Source of the DNA: Limisphaerales bacterium
GTDB lineage: Bacteria > Verrucomicrobiota > Verrucomicrobiia > Limisphaerales > UBA1100
Assembly (NCBI GenBank): GCA_014382585.1
Contig: JACNJL010000064.1
Location: forward strand, 1 to 64,000
Reading direction: 5' to 3'
DNA length: 64,000 nucleotides
Position 1 is the first letter of the stretch. Each line of letters opens with the position of its first letter. Made by a program: the position numbers and the translations under genes. The notes beneath the pieces were generated by a model. That model did no database searches, was not told the DNA's origin, and saw nothing but the letters and a program-made list of their open reading frames with translations. This document shows positions 35,724 through 43,597 of the stretch, one piece after another.

Positions 35724-37082
35724 ATGCCGAGTGTTTTCATCAAAACTTACGGGTGCCAAATGAATGAGCGCGACAGCGAGGCGGTCGCCGCGCAGCTCGT
35801 GGCCAAGGGCTATGCCGTCGCGCCGGACGAGGAAGCCGCCGATGTGATTTTGCTCAACACCTGCAGTGTGCGCGATGCAGCTGAGCAAAAGGCGATTAAC
35901 AAAATGCAAACGCTTATCGGCCAGTCGCGAAAACGTCATCCCGATGCGGTGCTTGGGTTTATGGGCTGCATGGCGCAAAGCCGCGGTCAGGAATTGATTG
36001 ATCAACTGCCCGATGTCGATCTTGTCCTCGGTACGCAAAAATTTCATCGCGCCGGCGAATACCTTGATGACCTCCTCGCCGGCCGCCGCGCCCGTGTGGT
36101 GGACACCGCTGAAGAAACCGGCAGCGAAGCCACCATCCGCGAGCATCTTTCATTGGGCGCGGGCGAGAGTAAGGCGATCACCGCCTTTGTCAGCATCATG
36201 CAGGGCTGCAATCAGTTTTGCACATTTTGCATTGTGCCTTACACACGAGGCCGAGAACGCTGCCGCAGTATCAAGGAGATCGTCGCGGAATGCCGTGAGT
36301 TGGTGGCGGGCGGCGTGCGGGAAATCACTTTGCTCGGCCAAATCGTCAACAGCTACGGCAAACGCGAGATCGGCGTGCGCGATGGCAAAAGTGCCTTCGT
36401 GCAACTCATCGAAGCCGTACACGAAATCGATGGGCTCGAACGGATTCGCTTTACCTCGCCGCATCCCAAAGGCTACGGCGATGATTTGGTGGAATCGTAC
36501 ATACGTCTTCCCAAGCTTGTGGAGAACGCGCATCTCCCCGTGCAAAGCGGCAGCAATCGAATGCTCAAGCTGATGCATCGCGGCTACACCCGCGAGCGGT
36601 TTGTGGAGTTGGTGGGTAAACTGCGTGCTGCCGATTCAGAAATGGGAATCGGCACCGACATCATTGTCGGTTTCCCTGGCGAAACAGAAGCGGATTTCGA
36701 TGAGACGCTGAGTCTGTGTGCCGAAGTGGAGTTCGATAACGCGTTTCTTTTTAAGTACAGCAAACGCCGCGACACGCCGGCGGCGGCGATGCCGGATCAA
36801 TTGCCCGAATCGGTCATCGAGGAACGCCACGCGCGCTTGCTCGAGGCGGTGGACGAGATTCGCGTGCGCAAGTTGAACGAATACATTGGCCGCCAAATGG
36901 AAATTTTGGTGGAAGGCCCAAGTCGCCGCAACATGACGCGTCTCCAGGGTCGCACGCGGTGTAATAAAATTGTGGTGTTCGAGGGGGGTGAACGTTTCAT
37001 CGGCCAAGTGATCGATGTGCAAATCGCCGATGCCAGCAAAACGACTTTGTACGGCGATCCCGCCATTTTAAATTTGAACTGA
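35724..37082 (+). CDS. miaB: tRNA-2-methylthio-N6-dimethylallyladenosine synthase MiaB
   Basis: Radical-SAM enzyme that adds a methylthio group to i6A37 of tRNA. The 452-residue product has the N-terminal UPF0004 domain with three cluster cysteines (YGCQMN with C11; LLNTCSVRD; FMGCMAQS), the radical-SAM CxxxCxxC in GCNQFCTFC (about 161-169), and a C-terminal TRAM domain. ATG 35724 (MPSVFIKTYGCQMNERD) fits the family start; the frame upstream is antisense to DUF4212. It is followed 1 bp later by a membrane-protein gene. The MiaB versus MtaB/RimO distinction rests on the CQMN motif and is strong. Confidence 0.95.
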   Translation: MPSVFIKTYGCQMNERDSEAVAAQLVAKGYAVAPDEEAADVILLNTCSVRDAAEQKAINKMQTLIGQSRKRHPDAVLGFMGCMAQSRGQELIDQLPDVDLVLGTQKFHRAGEYLDDLLAGRRARVVDTAEETGSEATIREHLSLGAGESKAITAFVSIMQGCNQFCTFCIVPYTRGRERCRSIKEIVAECRELVAGGVREITLLGQIVNSYGKREIGVRDGKSAFVQLIEAVHEIDGLERIRFTSPHPKGYGDDLVESYIRLPKLVENAHLPVQSGSNRMLKLMHRGYTRERFVELVGKLRAADSEMGIGTDIIVGFPGETEADFDETLSLCAEVEFDNAFLFKYSKRRDTPAAAMPDQLPESVIEERHARLLEAVDEIRVRKLNEYIGRQMEILVEGPSRRNMTRLQGRTRCNKIVVFEGGERFIGQVIDVQIADASKTTLYGDPAILNLN

Positions 37083-37083
37083 T

Positions 37084-37635
37084 ATGCCTGAAATTTCTCT
37101 CGCCAATTTGTCGCTCGCGCTGGGTGCGCTGATGGTGCTGACGGCTGCCGTGGGTTTGGCTAAGCCGAAAGGTTCGATGGACTGGATCAATCAATTCCCA
37201 CGCAACGAAACGGCCGGCTGGACGCTAATGCTCGCAGGGATGGCGTGGTTTCTTTGGGTCCTCAGCGACGAGACGCTGGCCGACTTCGAAAAATTTCGCA
37301 CGCACTTTCAGGTCTTCATTGTCGCCACCGGCGTGGGCTCGTGTTTTTTTCTGAAAGACTTTCTCGCCGTGCGCGGCTTGGCGGTGGTGTTCCTGATGCT
37401 CGCCAAACTCATCGTGGACGCGGCTCGTTGGCATCCAAGCGATTGGCGGCTTGTGCTCGTGGTCCTCGCCTACGCGTTGGTAGTGAAGGCGATGTGGTTT
37501 ACCGTGGCTCCGTGGCGGATGCGGGACATTATTGATTGGGCAACCGTCAGCGAACGGCGGTTCAAAATGATGTGCAGCGTGCGGTTGGTGTTTGCAGTGC
37601 TGTTGATGGTTCTGGGTTTGACGGTTTTTAAGTGA
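37084..37635 (+). CDS. Uncharacterised multi-pass membrane protein
   Basis: A 183-residue protein with five likely TM segments: about 8-25, 45-60, 73-92 (VFIVATGVGSCFFLKDFLA), 100-118 and 122-140, and a final one near 162-180. The stretch PKGSMDWINQFPRN between TM1 and TM2 may be a conserved loop. No signal peptide is separate from TM1 and I recognise no family. It starts one base after miaB, so they are probably co-transcribed, and a rho-independent terminator follows the stop. Confidence 0.7.
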   Translation: MPEISLANLSLALGALMVLTAAVGLAKPKGSMDWINQFPRNETAGWTLMLAGMAWFLWVLSDETLADFEKFRTHFQVFIVATGVGSCFFLKDFLAVRGLAVVFLMLAKLIVDAARWHPSDWRLVLVVLAYALVVKAMWFTVAPWRMRDIIDWATVSERRFKMMCSVRLVFAVLLMVLGLTVFK

Positions 37636-37636
37636 A

Positions 37637-37667
37637 CAAAAAAAGCCGCCCTTGCGGACGGCTTTTT
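37637..37667. terminator. Bidirectional rho-independent terminator
   Basis: AGCCGCCC (37644-37651), loop TTGC, GGACGGCT (37656-37663) followed by a T-run; a run of A precedes it. It separates the convergent membrane-protein gene and the charged-repeat gene and can serve both. Confidence 0.85.
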
Positions 37668-37686
37668 CAAGGGGATGGAGATTTGC

Positions 37687-38748
37687 CTAGCGGCGTTTCT
37701 CCAAATGTTTTTGAATTTCACGCAGGGCGTTTCGCATTTCATTCAATTCGCGGCGCAATTGATTGATATCGCCATTGCCTTCGTCCTCGCCGTGCTCGTG
37801 TTCGTGACGCTCGTGGCGGTGGCCGGGTTCTTGGCGATCCTCACGCGCTTCGCGGGCGTGACCTTCGCGTTCGCCTTGATTCATCCGTCGGGCGTGGGCG
37901 GCCAGTTCTTCGGCCCAATCACGCATTCCGGCGGCTTGTAGATGTTCGATGGCTGCGCCGATGTGTTTCATGCGGGCTTCGTTGCCGCCTTCGCGTTCGC
38001 GCTCGCCGTGTTCGCGGCGTTCGGCCATTTCCGCTTTCACGTGGCGGAGCAATTTTTCAGCTTCTTCGTGTTTGCCTTGTTTGCGCAGTTCATTGATTTT
38101 GCGTTCGGCTTGTTCGAGGAACTCGTGAACTTTGTGGTCATTTTCCCGCTCGGTCTTTTCGCGTTCGCGGCGTTCGCCTTGGCCGCGGAATTTGGCAATG
38201 GCGTCTTGCACGCGCTTGAGTACGTGGGCGGCTTCTTCTTTTTTACCGGCTTTGCGTAGCTCGGCGATACGGCGTTCTTGTTGGTTGACCCATTTGCCAA
38301 ACTCTTCGTTGTCGCCGCCATGATTGTGAGGGTGTTCGCGATGCGCGTGTTCGTCGTGGTCGCCCCGGTTGCGATGAGCCATTGCTTTGCGATGTTCGGC
38401 TAATTCTGTGCGGGTGCGTTTGGCGAGGGCTTCGGCTTGGTCAGGCTTGCCTTGCTTGCGTAGGGTGTTGATTTGCTTTTCGCGTTGCTCGAGCCATGCT
38501 TCGAGTTCGTGGGCTTGACCGTCGCGCTCGCGGTCACGGGCACGCTCGCCGTCGCGGGGTTTGTCACGTTCGCCTTCGCGGGGTTTGTCGCCTTCGCGGG
38601 GTTTGTCACGTTCGCCTTCGCGGGGTTTGTCGCCTTCGCGGGGTTTGTCGCCGTCGCGGCGTTTGTCGTCGTCGAAGGACCGTGCGGTCCAAGTGAAACA
38701 CACGCCTGCAATCAACAGCGTGGCCATTAGGGGAATTAATTTCTTCAT
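37687..38748 (-). CDS. Secreted, highly charged tandem-repeat / coiled-coil protein
   Basis: A 353-residue protein with a signal peptide ([22 protein letters not shown]) and then an extremely charged body rich in Glu, Arg, Lys, His and Ala. Residues 26-78 hold degenerate repeats of DKPREG and [14 protein letters not shown]. Beyond that come several helical Glu/Arg-rich units of about 45 residues with a [23 protein letters not shown]-type core (repeated near 82-120, 150-185, 208-245, 260-295). These look like tandem helical hairpins. The C-terminal part is His-rich ([12 protein letters not shown]). No known family is apparent. The repeated K/R-x-G-K-x-(D/E)-(E/Q)-A core is reminiscent of TPR-like hairpins. 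Metal or polyanion binding is possible through the His-rich part. Confidence 0.7.
   Translation of the reverse strand: MKKLIPLMATLLIAGVCFTWTARSFDDDKRRDGDKPREGDKPREGERDKPREGDKPREGERDKPRDGERARDRERDGQAHELEAWLEQREKQINTLRKQGKPDQAEALAKRTRTELAEHRKAMAHRNRGDHDEHAHREHPHNHGGDNEEFGKWVNQQERRIAELRKAGKKEEAAHVLKRVQDAIAKFRGQGERREREKTERENDHKVHEFLEQAERKINELRKQGKHEEAEKLLRHVKAEMAERREHGEREREGGNEARMKHIGAAIEHLQAAGMRDWAEELAAHARRMNQGEREGHAREAREDRQEPGHRHERHEHEHGEDEGNGDINQLRRELNEMRNALREIQKHLEKRR
38556..38668. repeat. 42-bp tandem repeat encoding [14 protein letters not shown]
   Basis: Two near-identical 42-nt units (14 codons) followed by a degenerate third (DKPRDGER) lie within the N-terminal part of the charged protein gene. 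Shorter 18-nt DKPREG units occur inside each. Confidence 0.75.
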
Positions 38749-38826
38749 AGGAATGTTTTTGTTTGAGGGTTAGCTTGGCTTTAGGCTAGCGGCATTCCGA
38801 CGTTTGTCCAGTGGGAAACTTTGTTT

Positions 38827-39735
38827 ATGACAACCCTCTTAAACGTGCCCAAACGTATCCTCGTAGTGCGGGGCGGGGCGATTGGCGATTTTGTGTTGAC
38901 GCTGCCGGTGTTGGCAGCTTTGCGCGCGGCACATCCGCAGGCGAACGTGGCGGTATTGGGGGCGCGGGAGTGTGGTGAATTGGCTGTGACGGGGGGCTTG
39001 GCGGATGAATCGCGTTCCCTGGAAGCCCGCGAATGGGCCGGTTTTTTCGTAGAAAATGGCGATTGCGATGCGGGGGCTCGCCAATGGTTGGCAGGATTTG
39101 ATTGGGTGATTTCTTTTTTGCACGACCCGGAAGGAGTTTTTGAACTTAACATTTGTGCTGCGAGTGGCGCGCGGTTTTTGAGGGGCTGTCATCGGCCGGC
39201 GGATGGGATGGGGGAACCGGCGGCGAACGTGTTGTTGCGGGCGTTGGAACCAGTGGGGATTTCGGGGGCGAGCGCGGTGGCGCGGCTGGGGCTTTCAGCT
39301 GTTGATGAAAAGCAAAATGTGCTGGCGGTGCATCCGGGCAGTGGCAGTGCGGCCAAAAATTGGCCGGAAGAAAACTGGGCGGTTTTTCTTTCGAAGTGGC
39401 TGACTCAAAATGATGCGGATTTATTGTTGGTTGGCGGGGAAGCGGAAGCCGAGCGGTTGGCGCAATTGAGTGCGAGGCTTCCTCGTGAACGCCATCGTGT
39501 TTTGCTGCACGCGCCTTTGGTGGAGGTGGCTCGTGCGTTGAGTGGGTGTCGTGCGTTTCTGGGGCACGACTCGGGCATCACGCATTTGGCGGCGGCGGTG
39601 GGGTTGCCGGGTGTTGTGTTGTGGGCGGAGACGGATGCGGTGGTGTGGCGACCGCCGAGTGATGCGATGAATTTGTTGCAGCAACCCATCGCGACAGATG
39701 CAGTGTTGCGGGCGGTGACAACTTTTTTCAAATAA
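38827..39735 (+). CDS. Family 9 (heptosyltransferase-like) glycosyltransferase
   Basis: GT-B glycosyltransferase resembling LPS heptosyltransferases (WaaC/WaaF/RfaF). The 302-residue product has the N-terminal ILVVRGGAIGDFVLTLPVL (near 11-29), LAVHPGSGSAAKNWPEENW in the middle, and the C-terminal GHDSGITHLAAAVGLPGVVLW donor-binding segment. It is shorter than WaaC (about 320) but complete. The acceptor is unknown; envelope polysaccharide or lipid A core is likely. ATG 38827 is preferred over the TTG two codons earlier. It is a single gene between the charged-repeat protein (divergent) and a pseudopilin. Confidence 0.87.
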   Translation: MTTLLNVPKRILVVRGGAIGDFVLTLPVLAALRAAHPQANVAVLGARECGELAVTGGLADESRSLEAREWAGFFVENGDCDAGARQWLAGFDWVISFLHDPEGVFELNICAASGARFLRGCHRPADGMGEPAANVLLRALEPVGISGASAVARLGLSAVDEKQNVLAVHPGSGSAAKNWPEENWAVFLSKWLTQNDADLLLVGGEAEAERLAQLSARLPRERHRVLLHAPLVEVARALSGCRAFLGHDSGITHLAAAVGLPGVVLWAETDAVVWRPPSDAMNLLQQPIATDAVLRAVTTFFK

Positions 39736-39749
39736 GTATATTCCGCCTA

Positions 39750-39777
39750 TTGACAGAACCAAAATGTGTGGCACGTT
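39750..39777 (+). promoter_or_regulatory. Promoter-like motif shared with hpf
   Basis: TTGACAGAACC, AAAATGTGTGG, then CACGTT resemble the hpf promoter (TTGGCAGAACC...AATGTGTGG...TATATT) with a one-base deletion. It lies 65 bp before the pseudopilin start and its -10 is poor. Confidence 0.35.
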
Positions 39778-39841
39778 GTAGTAGGCGATGAAGCTGCGCT
39801 GACACAGCGGTGCGGTCGAGCCGGTTGGAGTTTTTTTGGGT

Positions 39842-41050
39842 ATGAAGACTAACCAGCGTATCTCAACAAAAGTGACCGTCCGTTTTTCCTGTCCCCGCCG
39901 TTTGCGTTTTTTGCATCGTGCGGGGTTTACTTTGACGGAACTATTGGTGGTCATTGGAATTATCGGCGTGTTGGCGTCGATCCTTTTCGTGGCAATTGGC
40001 CGGGCGCAAATCAAGGGACACGGGGTTTTCAGCCGGAACAATCTCAAGCAACTCAGCACAGGTTACATCGGGCACGATGTGGAGTTGGGCGAATTCATGC
40101 CGCACGCGAAGGTGGCGGAGGGGACTTGGGTGGAAACGCTGACGCGCCGTGAGGGCTATGAACAGGAGGTGTTTCATAGTCCGGCGTGTTCACCGAATCA
40201 GAATATCAGCTCGGGGCATTCGAAGATGGCGTGGCGCACGACCAGCCCGGAGAGTACTTACGAGCACTTGACCCGTGTCTGACCCTCCGTTTCTTGGCAG
40301 TCTGCCAAGCGCATTGCGGAAGGTCGCGGCGGCAAGTTAGTGACCATTGAGGATGATGCAGAATGGGATCGGTTTGCGGAAGCGGCCAAGCATTTTCCGG
40401 CGCGACTCTCGTGGGTGGGGGTGGTGAATGAAAACGAATCGGGTGCGGTAGGCGGGGGCCAATGGATATGGAAAGAGCAGGGCAACCCGGAGTGCGAGCA
40501 GGAATATTTTGCCTTGGGCGAATACGAGGATGCGGCGAAACAGCAGGGCGAATATTTCGGCGCGATGGTGCCGAATCGTCAGCCGGAAAAAAACAAAGAA
40601 GGGGTGTATCTAAAACAAAATATTTTCAGCATGCCGAGTTTTGATTGGAAAGTGACGGGAATGATCGTGGAGTATCAAAAAAACTTAAGCAGCACGTACA
40701 CGCTCAATGGCTGGGCGGTGTCGGACCATTTGCGCATGAAGAACGGGGTGCCCAACCATTTTTACCGCGGAATGGAAGAGGGCGGCAGTGAAGCGCCTTT
40801 GTTCAGTGAAGGTACTGGGCCGGTGGTGATGCCAATGGAATCCAATCAGCCGGCGAAGGATTTGGAATACGGCGGGCAAACGGGGCAGGGGCTTTCGCGG
40901 TTGTGCATTGACCGCTATCACAGCGGCGCCAACAACGTGGCCTATATGGATGGCAGTGTGGATGCCGTGAAGCTGGCTGAATTGTGGAAACTGAAGTGGC
41001 ACAAACAATGGCAAGCTCCGAACCGTCTGCCGAATGTTGACGGGAAATAA
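39842..41050 (+). pseudogene. Pseudopilin with C-type-lectin-like insert, split by one in-frame TGA
   Basis: Reads as one gene of 403 codons with a single stop at 40280-40282. The N-terminal part has the prepilin signature GFTLTELLVVIGIIGVLASIL (Glu at +5, residues about 30-50), a substrate for the peptidase at 1422. The part after the TGA, in the same frame, begins PSVSWQSAKRIAEGRGGKLV, matching the start of a C-type-lectin-like domain (SW..A...A...GG.L.T), then WVGV, W-W and about 200 residues ending in HSGANNVAYMDG, the H-x9-DG motif of PVC pseudopilins. The stop could be CGA to TGA. ATG 39842 has GGAG about 12 bases upstream. Domain homology on both sides argues for one gene. Confidence 0.75.
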
Positions 41051-41051
41051 G

Positions 41052-41783
41052 ATGAGTATTTATATCGCCAAAGAGGGAAAGAATTGGGGGCCTTATGAGT
41101 CCAAGCAAGTGAGTGTGTTGGTGGAGCGCGGTTCGTTTGCGGATAATGATTGGGCATGGATTGAGGGCGAGGCGGATTGGATGCCAGTGAGTGAAGTGCT
41201 GAAGGAATGGGAGGCGGCCGAGACGGCGTATCGGGAATTAGAATTTCAGAAAGAGGTGGCGAAATTGGCGGAGGAGACTCCTTCGCGCAATAAGATGGAG
41301 GTGCAGGAAGCACAGAAGGAGGAACCCACGCAGCCGGCTGCCAAACCGCGACGCACTTCGTGGTGGAATCGCCACTTTTTCTTTTTCGCGTTTGGCTTGG
41401 GCACGGTGGGGTTAATTGCTTTACTCGTGCTGCGTCCGCCGGCGGTGGCGGAATACAATTTGCTGCAAACGCGTGAGGGACTCGCGTTTGAGCCAAATAA
41501 GAGTGAGCCTTTTGACGGAAATGCCGTTTCCCACCATCCTAATGGACAGATGATGTTCAAAGCGGCTTATCGCGATGGGAAGCAACACGGCGAGATGGTT
41601 TCGTTTTTTGCTGATGGCCAAAAACAAAGCGAAGGGACGCTGGTTGACGGGCAATTTCACGGAAAAGTCATCTATTATCATCCAAACGGCGAGGTGCAGA
41701 GCCATTATGTCTATCAAAATGGCGAGGCTATCAGCCGGAAAAACTGGGATGCGGTGGGAAATATGGTCAATCGCGGCCAATAA
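41052..41783 (+). CDS. GYF_2 / TM / MORN-repeat protein
   Basis: A 243-residue membrane protein. The N-terminal half has a GYF_2-type domain (IYIAKEGKNWGPYESKQV, about 3-20, to ADWMPVSEVL near 50), a charged linker, one TM (about 105-127, FFFFAFGLGTVGLIALLVL), and a C-terminal domain of MORN_2-type repeats (HHPNGQMMFKAAYRDGKQHGE; SFFADGQKQSEGTLVDGQFHG; YYHPNGEVQSHYVYQNGE). It starts one base after the pseudopilin stop, so the two are probably a unit. GYF_2 domains suggest protein-protein contacts and MORN repeats suggest membrane or surface binding. No catalytic function is apparent. ATG 41052 is used; an upstream in-frame ATG lies inside the pseudopilin. Confidence 0.8.
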   Translation: MSIYIAKEGKNWGPYESKQVSVLVERGSFADNDWAWIEGEADWMPVSEVLKEWEAAETAYRELEFQKEVAKLAEETPSRNKMEVQEAQKEEPTQPAAKPRRTSWWNRHFFFFAFGLGTVGLIALLVLRPPAVAEYNLLQTREGLAFEPNKSEPFDGNAVSHHPNGQMMFKAAYRDGKQHGEMVSFFADGQKQSEGTLVDGQFHGKVIYYHPNGEVQSHYVYQNGEAISRKNWDAVGNMVNRGQ

Positions 41784-41827
41784 AACCCTCGCAACCCGAA
41801 ATTCCTTCACTTTTTGAGAGAAATCGC

Positions 41828-41856
41828 TTGCCACATAATAGGGGTGTTCATACACT
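41828..41856 (+). promoter_or_regulatory. Promoter of rpmI-rplT
   Basis: TTGCCA (41828-41833), 17 nt, TACACT (41851-41856), then a 34-nt leader with an AGAAGGAA Shine-Dalgarno sequence before ATG 41891. It contrasts with the leaderless pattern elsewhere. Confidence 0.5.
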
Positions 41857-41890
41857 GCGCGCCCATTTTGAGGGGAACAGAAGGAATTTC

Positions 41891-42100
41891 ATGCCAAATA
41901 AAGTAGTCAATAAAACGCGGAAAGCAGTCGCCAAGCGGTTCAAAGTCACCGCCAGTGGTAAAGTGAAGCGTAACCGCCAAGGCAAGCGCCACCTGTTGTC
42001 ATCGAAAAACGCTAAACGTCGGCGCCGTCTTCGCACCGCCACCTATGTGGAGAAGGATGATATGCGCCGCATCACCGAGAGTCTTCCGTTTAGCCACTAA
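41891..42100 (+). CDS. rpmI: 50S ribosomal protein L35
   Basis: A 69-residue ribosomal protein (MPNKVVNKTRKAVAKRFKV, then TASGKVKRNRQGKRHLL and RRLRTATYVEKDDM). It is basic throughout, as expected for L35. It is followed by rplT 29 bp downstream. The usual infC start of this operon is not seen upstream; instead a MORN protein gene precedes it. A promoter-like pair and a Shine-Dalgarno sequence support ATG 41891. Confidence 0.96.
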   Translation: MPNKVVNKTRKAVAKRFKVTASGKVKRNRQGKRHLLSSKNAKRRRRLRTATYVEKDDMRRITESLPFSH

Positions 42101-42129
42101 CCCCACCCAGTTTTTCAGGAGAATTTACC

Positions 42130-42498
42130 ATGCGCACCACCAACGGACCCGCCTCACGTCAACGCCGCAAACGCTGGTTGAAAGCCGCCAAAGGCTTTCG
42201 AATGCGCCGCAGCAAACTTTACCGCTACGCCAAAGACGCGCTCGACCACGGTCGGCAGTACGCCTATCGCGATCGCAAAAACAAGAAGCGCACCTTCCGC
42301 GGCCTGTGGAACGTGCGCATCAATGCCGCCTGCCGCGCAAACGAGATGACGTACAGCCGCTTCATCGAAGGCCTTAAAGCTGCCGAAGTGGAGGTCAACC
42401 GTAAGGTGCTGGCGGATATCGCCGCGCAGGACGAAGCAGCGTTTACCGAGCTGGTCAAGGTCGCCCAAGGCGCCTTGGAAGCGAAGGCCGCCAAGTAG
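42130..42498 (+). CDS. rplT: 50S ribosomal protein L20
   Basis: A 122-residue protein with the L20 start (MRTTNGPASRQRRKRWLKAAKGF), RRSKLYRYAKDAL, YAYRDRKNKKRTFRGLWNVRINAACR and LADIAAQDEAAFTELVK. It binds 23S rRNA and, in other bacteria, represses its own operon by binding the mRNA leader; no such structure was examined here. A clear rho-independent terminator follows (42515-42546), so pheS-pheT appears to be expressed separately. Confidence 0.97.
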   Translation: MRTTNGPASRQRRKRWLKAAKGFRMRRSKLYRYAKDALDHGRQYAYRDRKNKKRTFRGLWNVRINAACRANEMTYSRFIEGLKAAEVEVNRKVLADIAAQDEAAFTELVKVAQGALEAKAAK

Positions 42499-42514
42499 AC
42501 GGTACACTTTCAAG

Positions 42515-42546
42515 ACGGGCGACCAATTCAAGGTCGCCCGTTTTTT
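42515..42546 (+). terminator. Rho-independent terminator after rplT
   Basis: ACGGGCGACC (42515-42524), seven-base loop, GGTCGCCCGT (42532-42541) and a run of T. It is a perfect 10-bp stem between rplT and pheS. Confidence 0.92.
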
Positions 42547-42587
42547 GTTTATAGCCGCAAGCGTCTCCACTACATTCCCCGCACAAG

Positions 42588-43592
42588 ATGTCATTGCTTG
42601 ATGAAATCGAACCATTGAAGGCTGAGGCTTTGGCGGAGCTAAACGCCGCCACCGACCAAGCCGCGCTCGACCAAGCCAAGGGCATCTGGCTTGGTCCGCA
42701 AGGCCGTTTCACAGGCCTCATGAAACAGATGGGCTCGCTCAGCAAAGAAGAGCGCCCGCTCGCGGGGAAATCCGTTAACGCCGCCAAAGGCGAACTCGAG
42801 GCTGCTCTGCAAACCGCCCGCGATCGCATCGAGTTAGCCGCCGCCGCACCCATCGAACCCACGGATTTCACCGCGCCCGGACGCCATCGCGCACTCGGCA
42901 AGCTGCATCCGCTCACGCAAGTGACTGAGGATATCGTCAAGAGCTTTCGCAAACTCGGTTTCGCCGTCGCCGATGGCCCCGAGGTGGAAGACGAGTATCA
43001 TTGCTTCGATGCCCTCAACACCCCCGCCGATCATCCCGCCCGTGACGCGCAGGATACTTTTTATGTGGCCACCGATGGCCGGCCACTCCTTCGCACTCAC
43101 ACATCCAGCGTGCAAATCCGTGTGATGAAGGAACAGAAACCGCCCGTGCGAATCATCGTGCCCGGCCGCGTGTATCGCCGGGACACCGCCGACGCGACGC
43201 ACAACCCCACCTTCCACCAAGTCGAAGGATTGTACATCGACAAAAACGTCACCGTCGCCGACCTCAAAGGCACGGTCGAATTTGTCTTCCGCGATTTGAT
43301 GGGGCCAAAAACTCAAATCCGTTTTCGCCCGCACTATTTTAGTTACACCGAGCCCAGTTTCGAAATTGATTTCGCCAACTCACTCACCCGCAAGATGGGC
43401 AAAGACTGGCTCGAAATCGCCGGCTGCGGAATGGTGCACCCGGCGGTCTTGGAGGAAGTCGACCTCGACCCCGAAGAATGGACCGGCTGGGCCTTCGGCT
43501 TCGGCATCGAACGCATCGCCATGCTTCGCTATGGCATCAACGACATTCGCCTCTTTTACGAAAACGACCTGCGGTTTCTCCGCCAATTTTAG
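42588..43592 (+). CDS. pheS: Phenylalanyl-tRNA synthetase alpha subunit
   Basis: Catalytic subunit of the heterotetrameric PheRS. The 334-residue product has the N-terminal coiled-coil arm (about 1-80), motif 2 VYRRDTADATHNPTFHQVEGL (about 203-223) and motif 3 GWAFGFGIERIAML (about 303-316). Specificity residues lie in RPHYFSYTEPSFEID. It is followed 5 bp later by pheT. A possible promoter (TTTATA-17-TACATT) ends 11 nt before the ATG. Confidence 0.97.
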   Translation: MSLLDEIEPLKAEALAELNAATDQAALDQAKGIWLGPQGRFTGLMKQMGSLSKEERPLAGKSVNAAKGELEAALQTARDRIELAAAAPIEPTDFTAPGRHRALGKLHPLTQVTEDIVKSFRKLGFAVADGPEVEDEYHCFDALNTPADHPARDAQDTFYVATDGRPLLRTHTSSVQIRVMKEQKPPVRIIVPGRVYRRDTADATHNPTFHQVEGLYIDKNVTVADLKGTVEFVFRDLMGPKTQIRFRPHYFSYTEPSFEIDFANSLTRKMGKDWLEIAGCGMVHPAVLEEVDLDPEEWTGWAFGFGIERIAMLRYGINDIRLFYENDLRFLRQF

Positions 43593-43597
43593 AGCAC

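Noticed and set aside
38556-38668. CRISPR-like array in the charged-protein gene
   Set aside because: The repeats are tandem, contiguous and in frame, with no spacers.
40340-41050. Second half of the pseudopilin as an independent gene starting at GTG 40340
   Set aside because: The lectin-like motif starts upstream of this GTG (SWQSAKRIAEGRGG), so the start would cut the domain. There is no ribosome-binding site, and the frame equals that of the first half.
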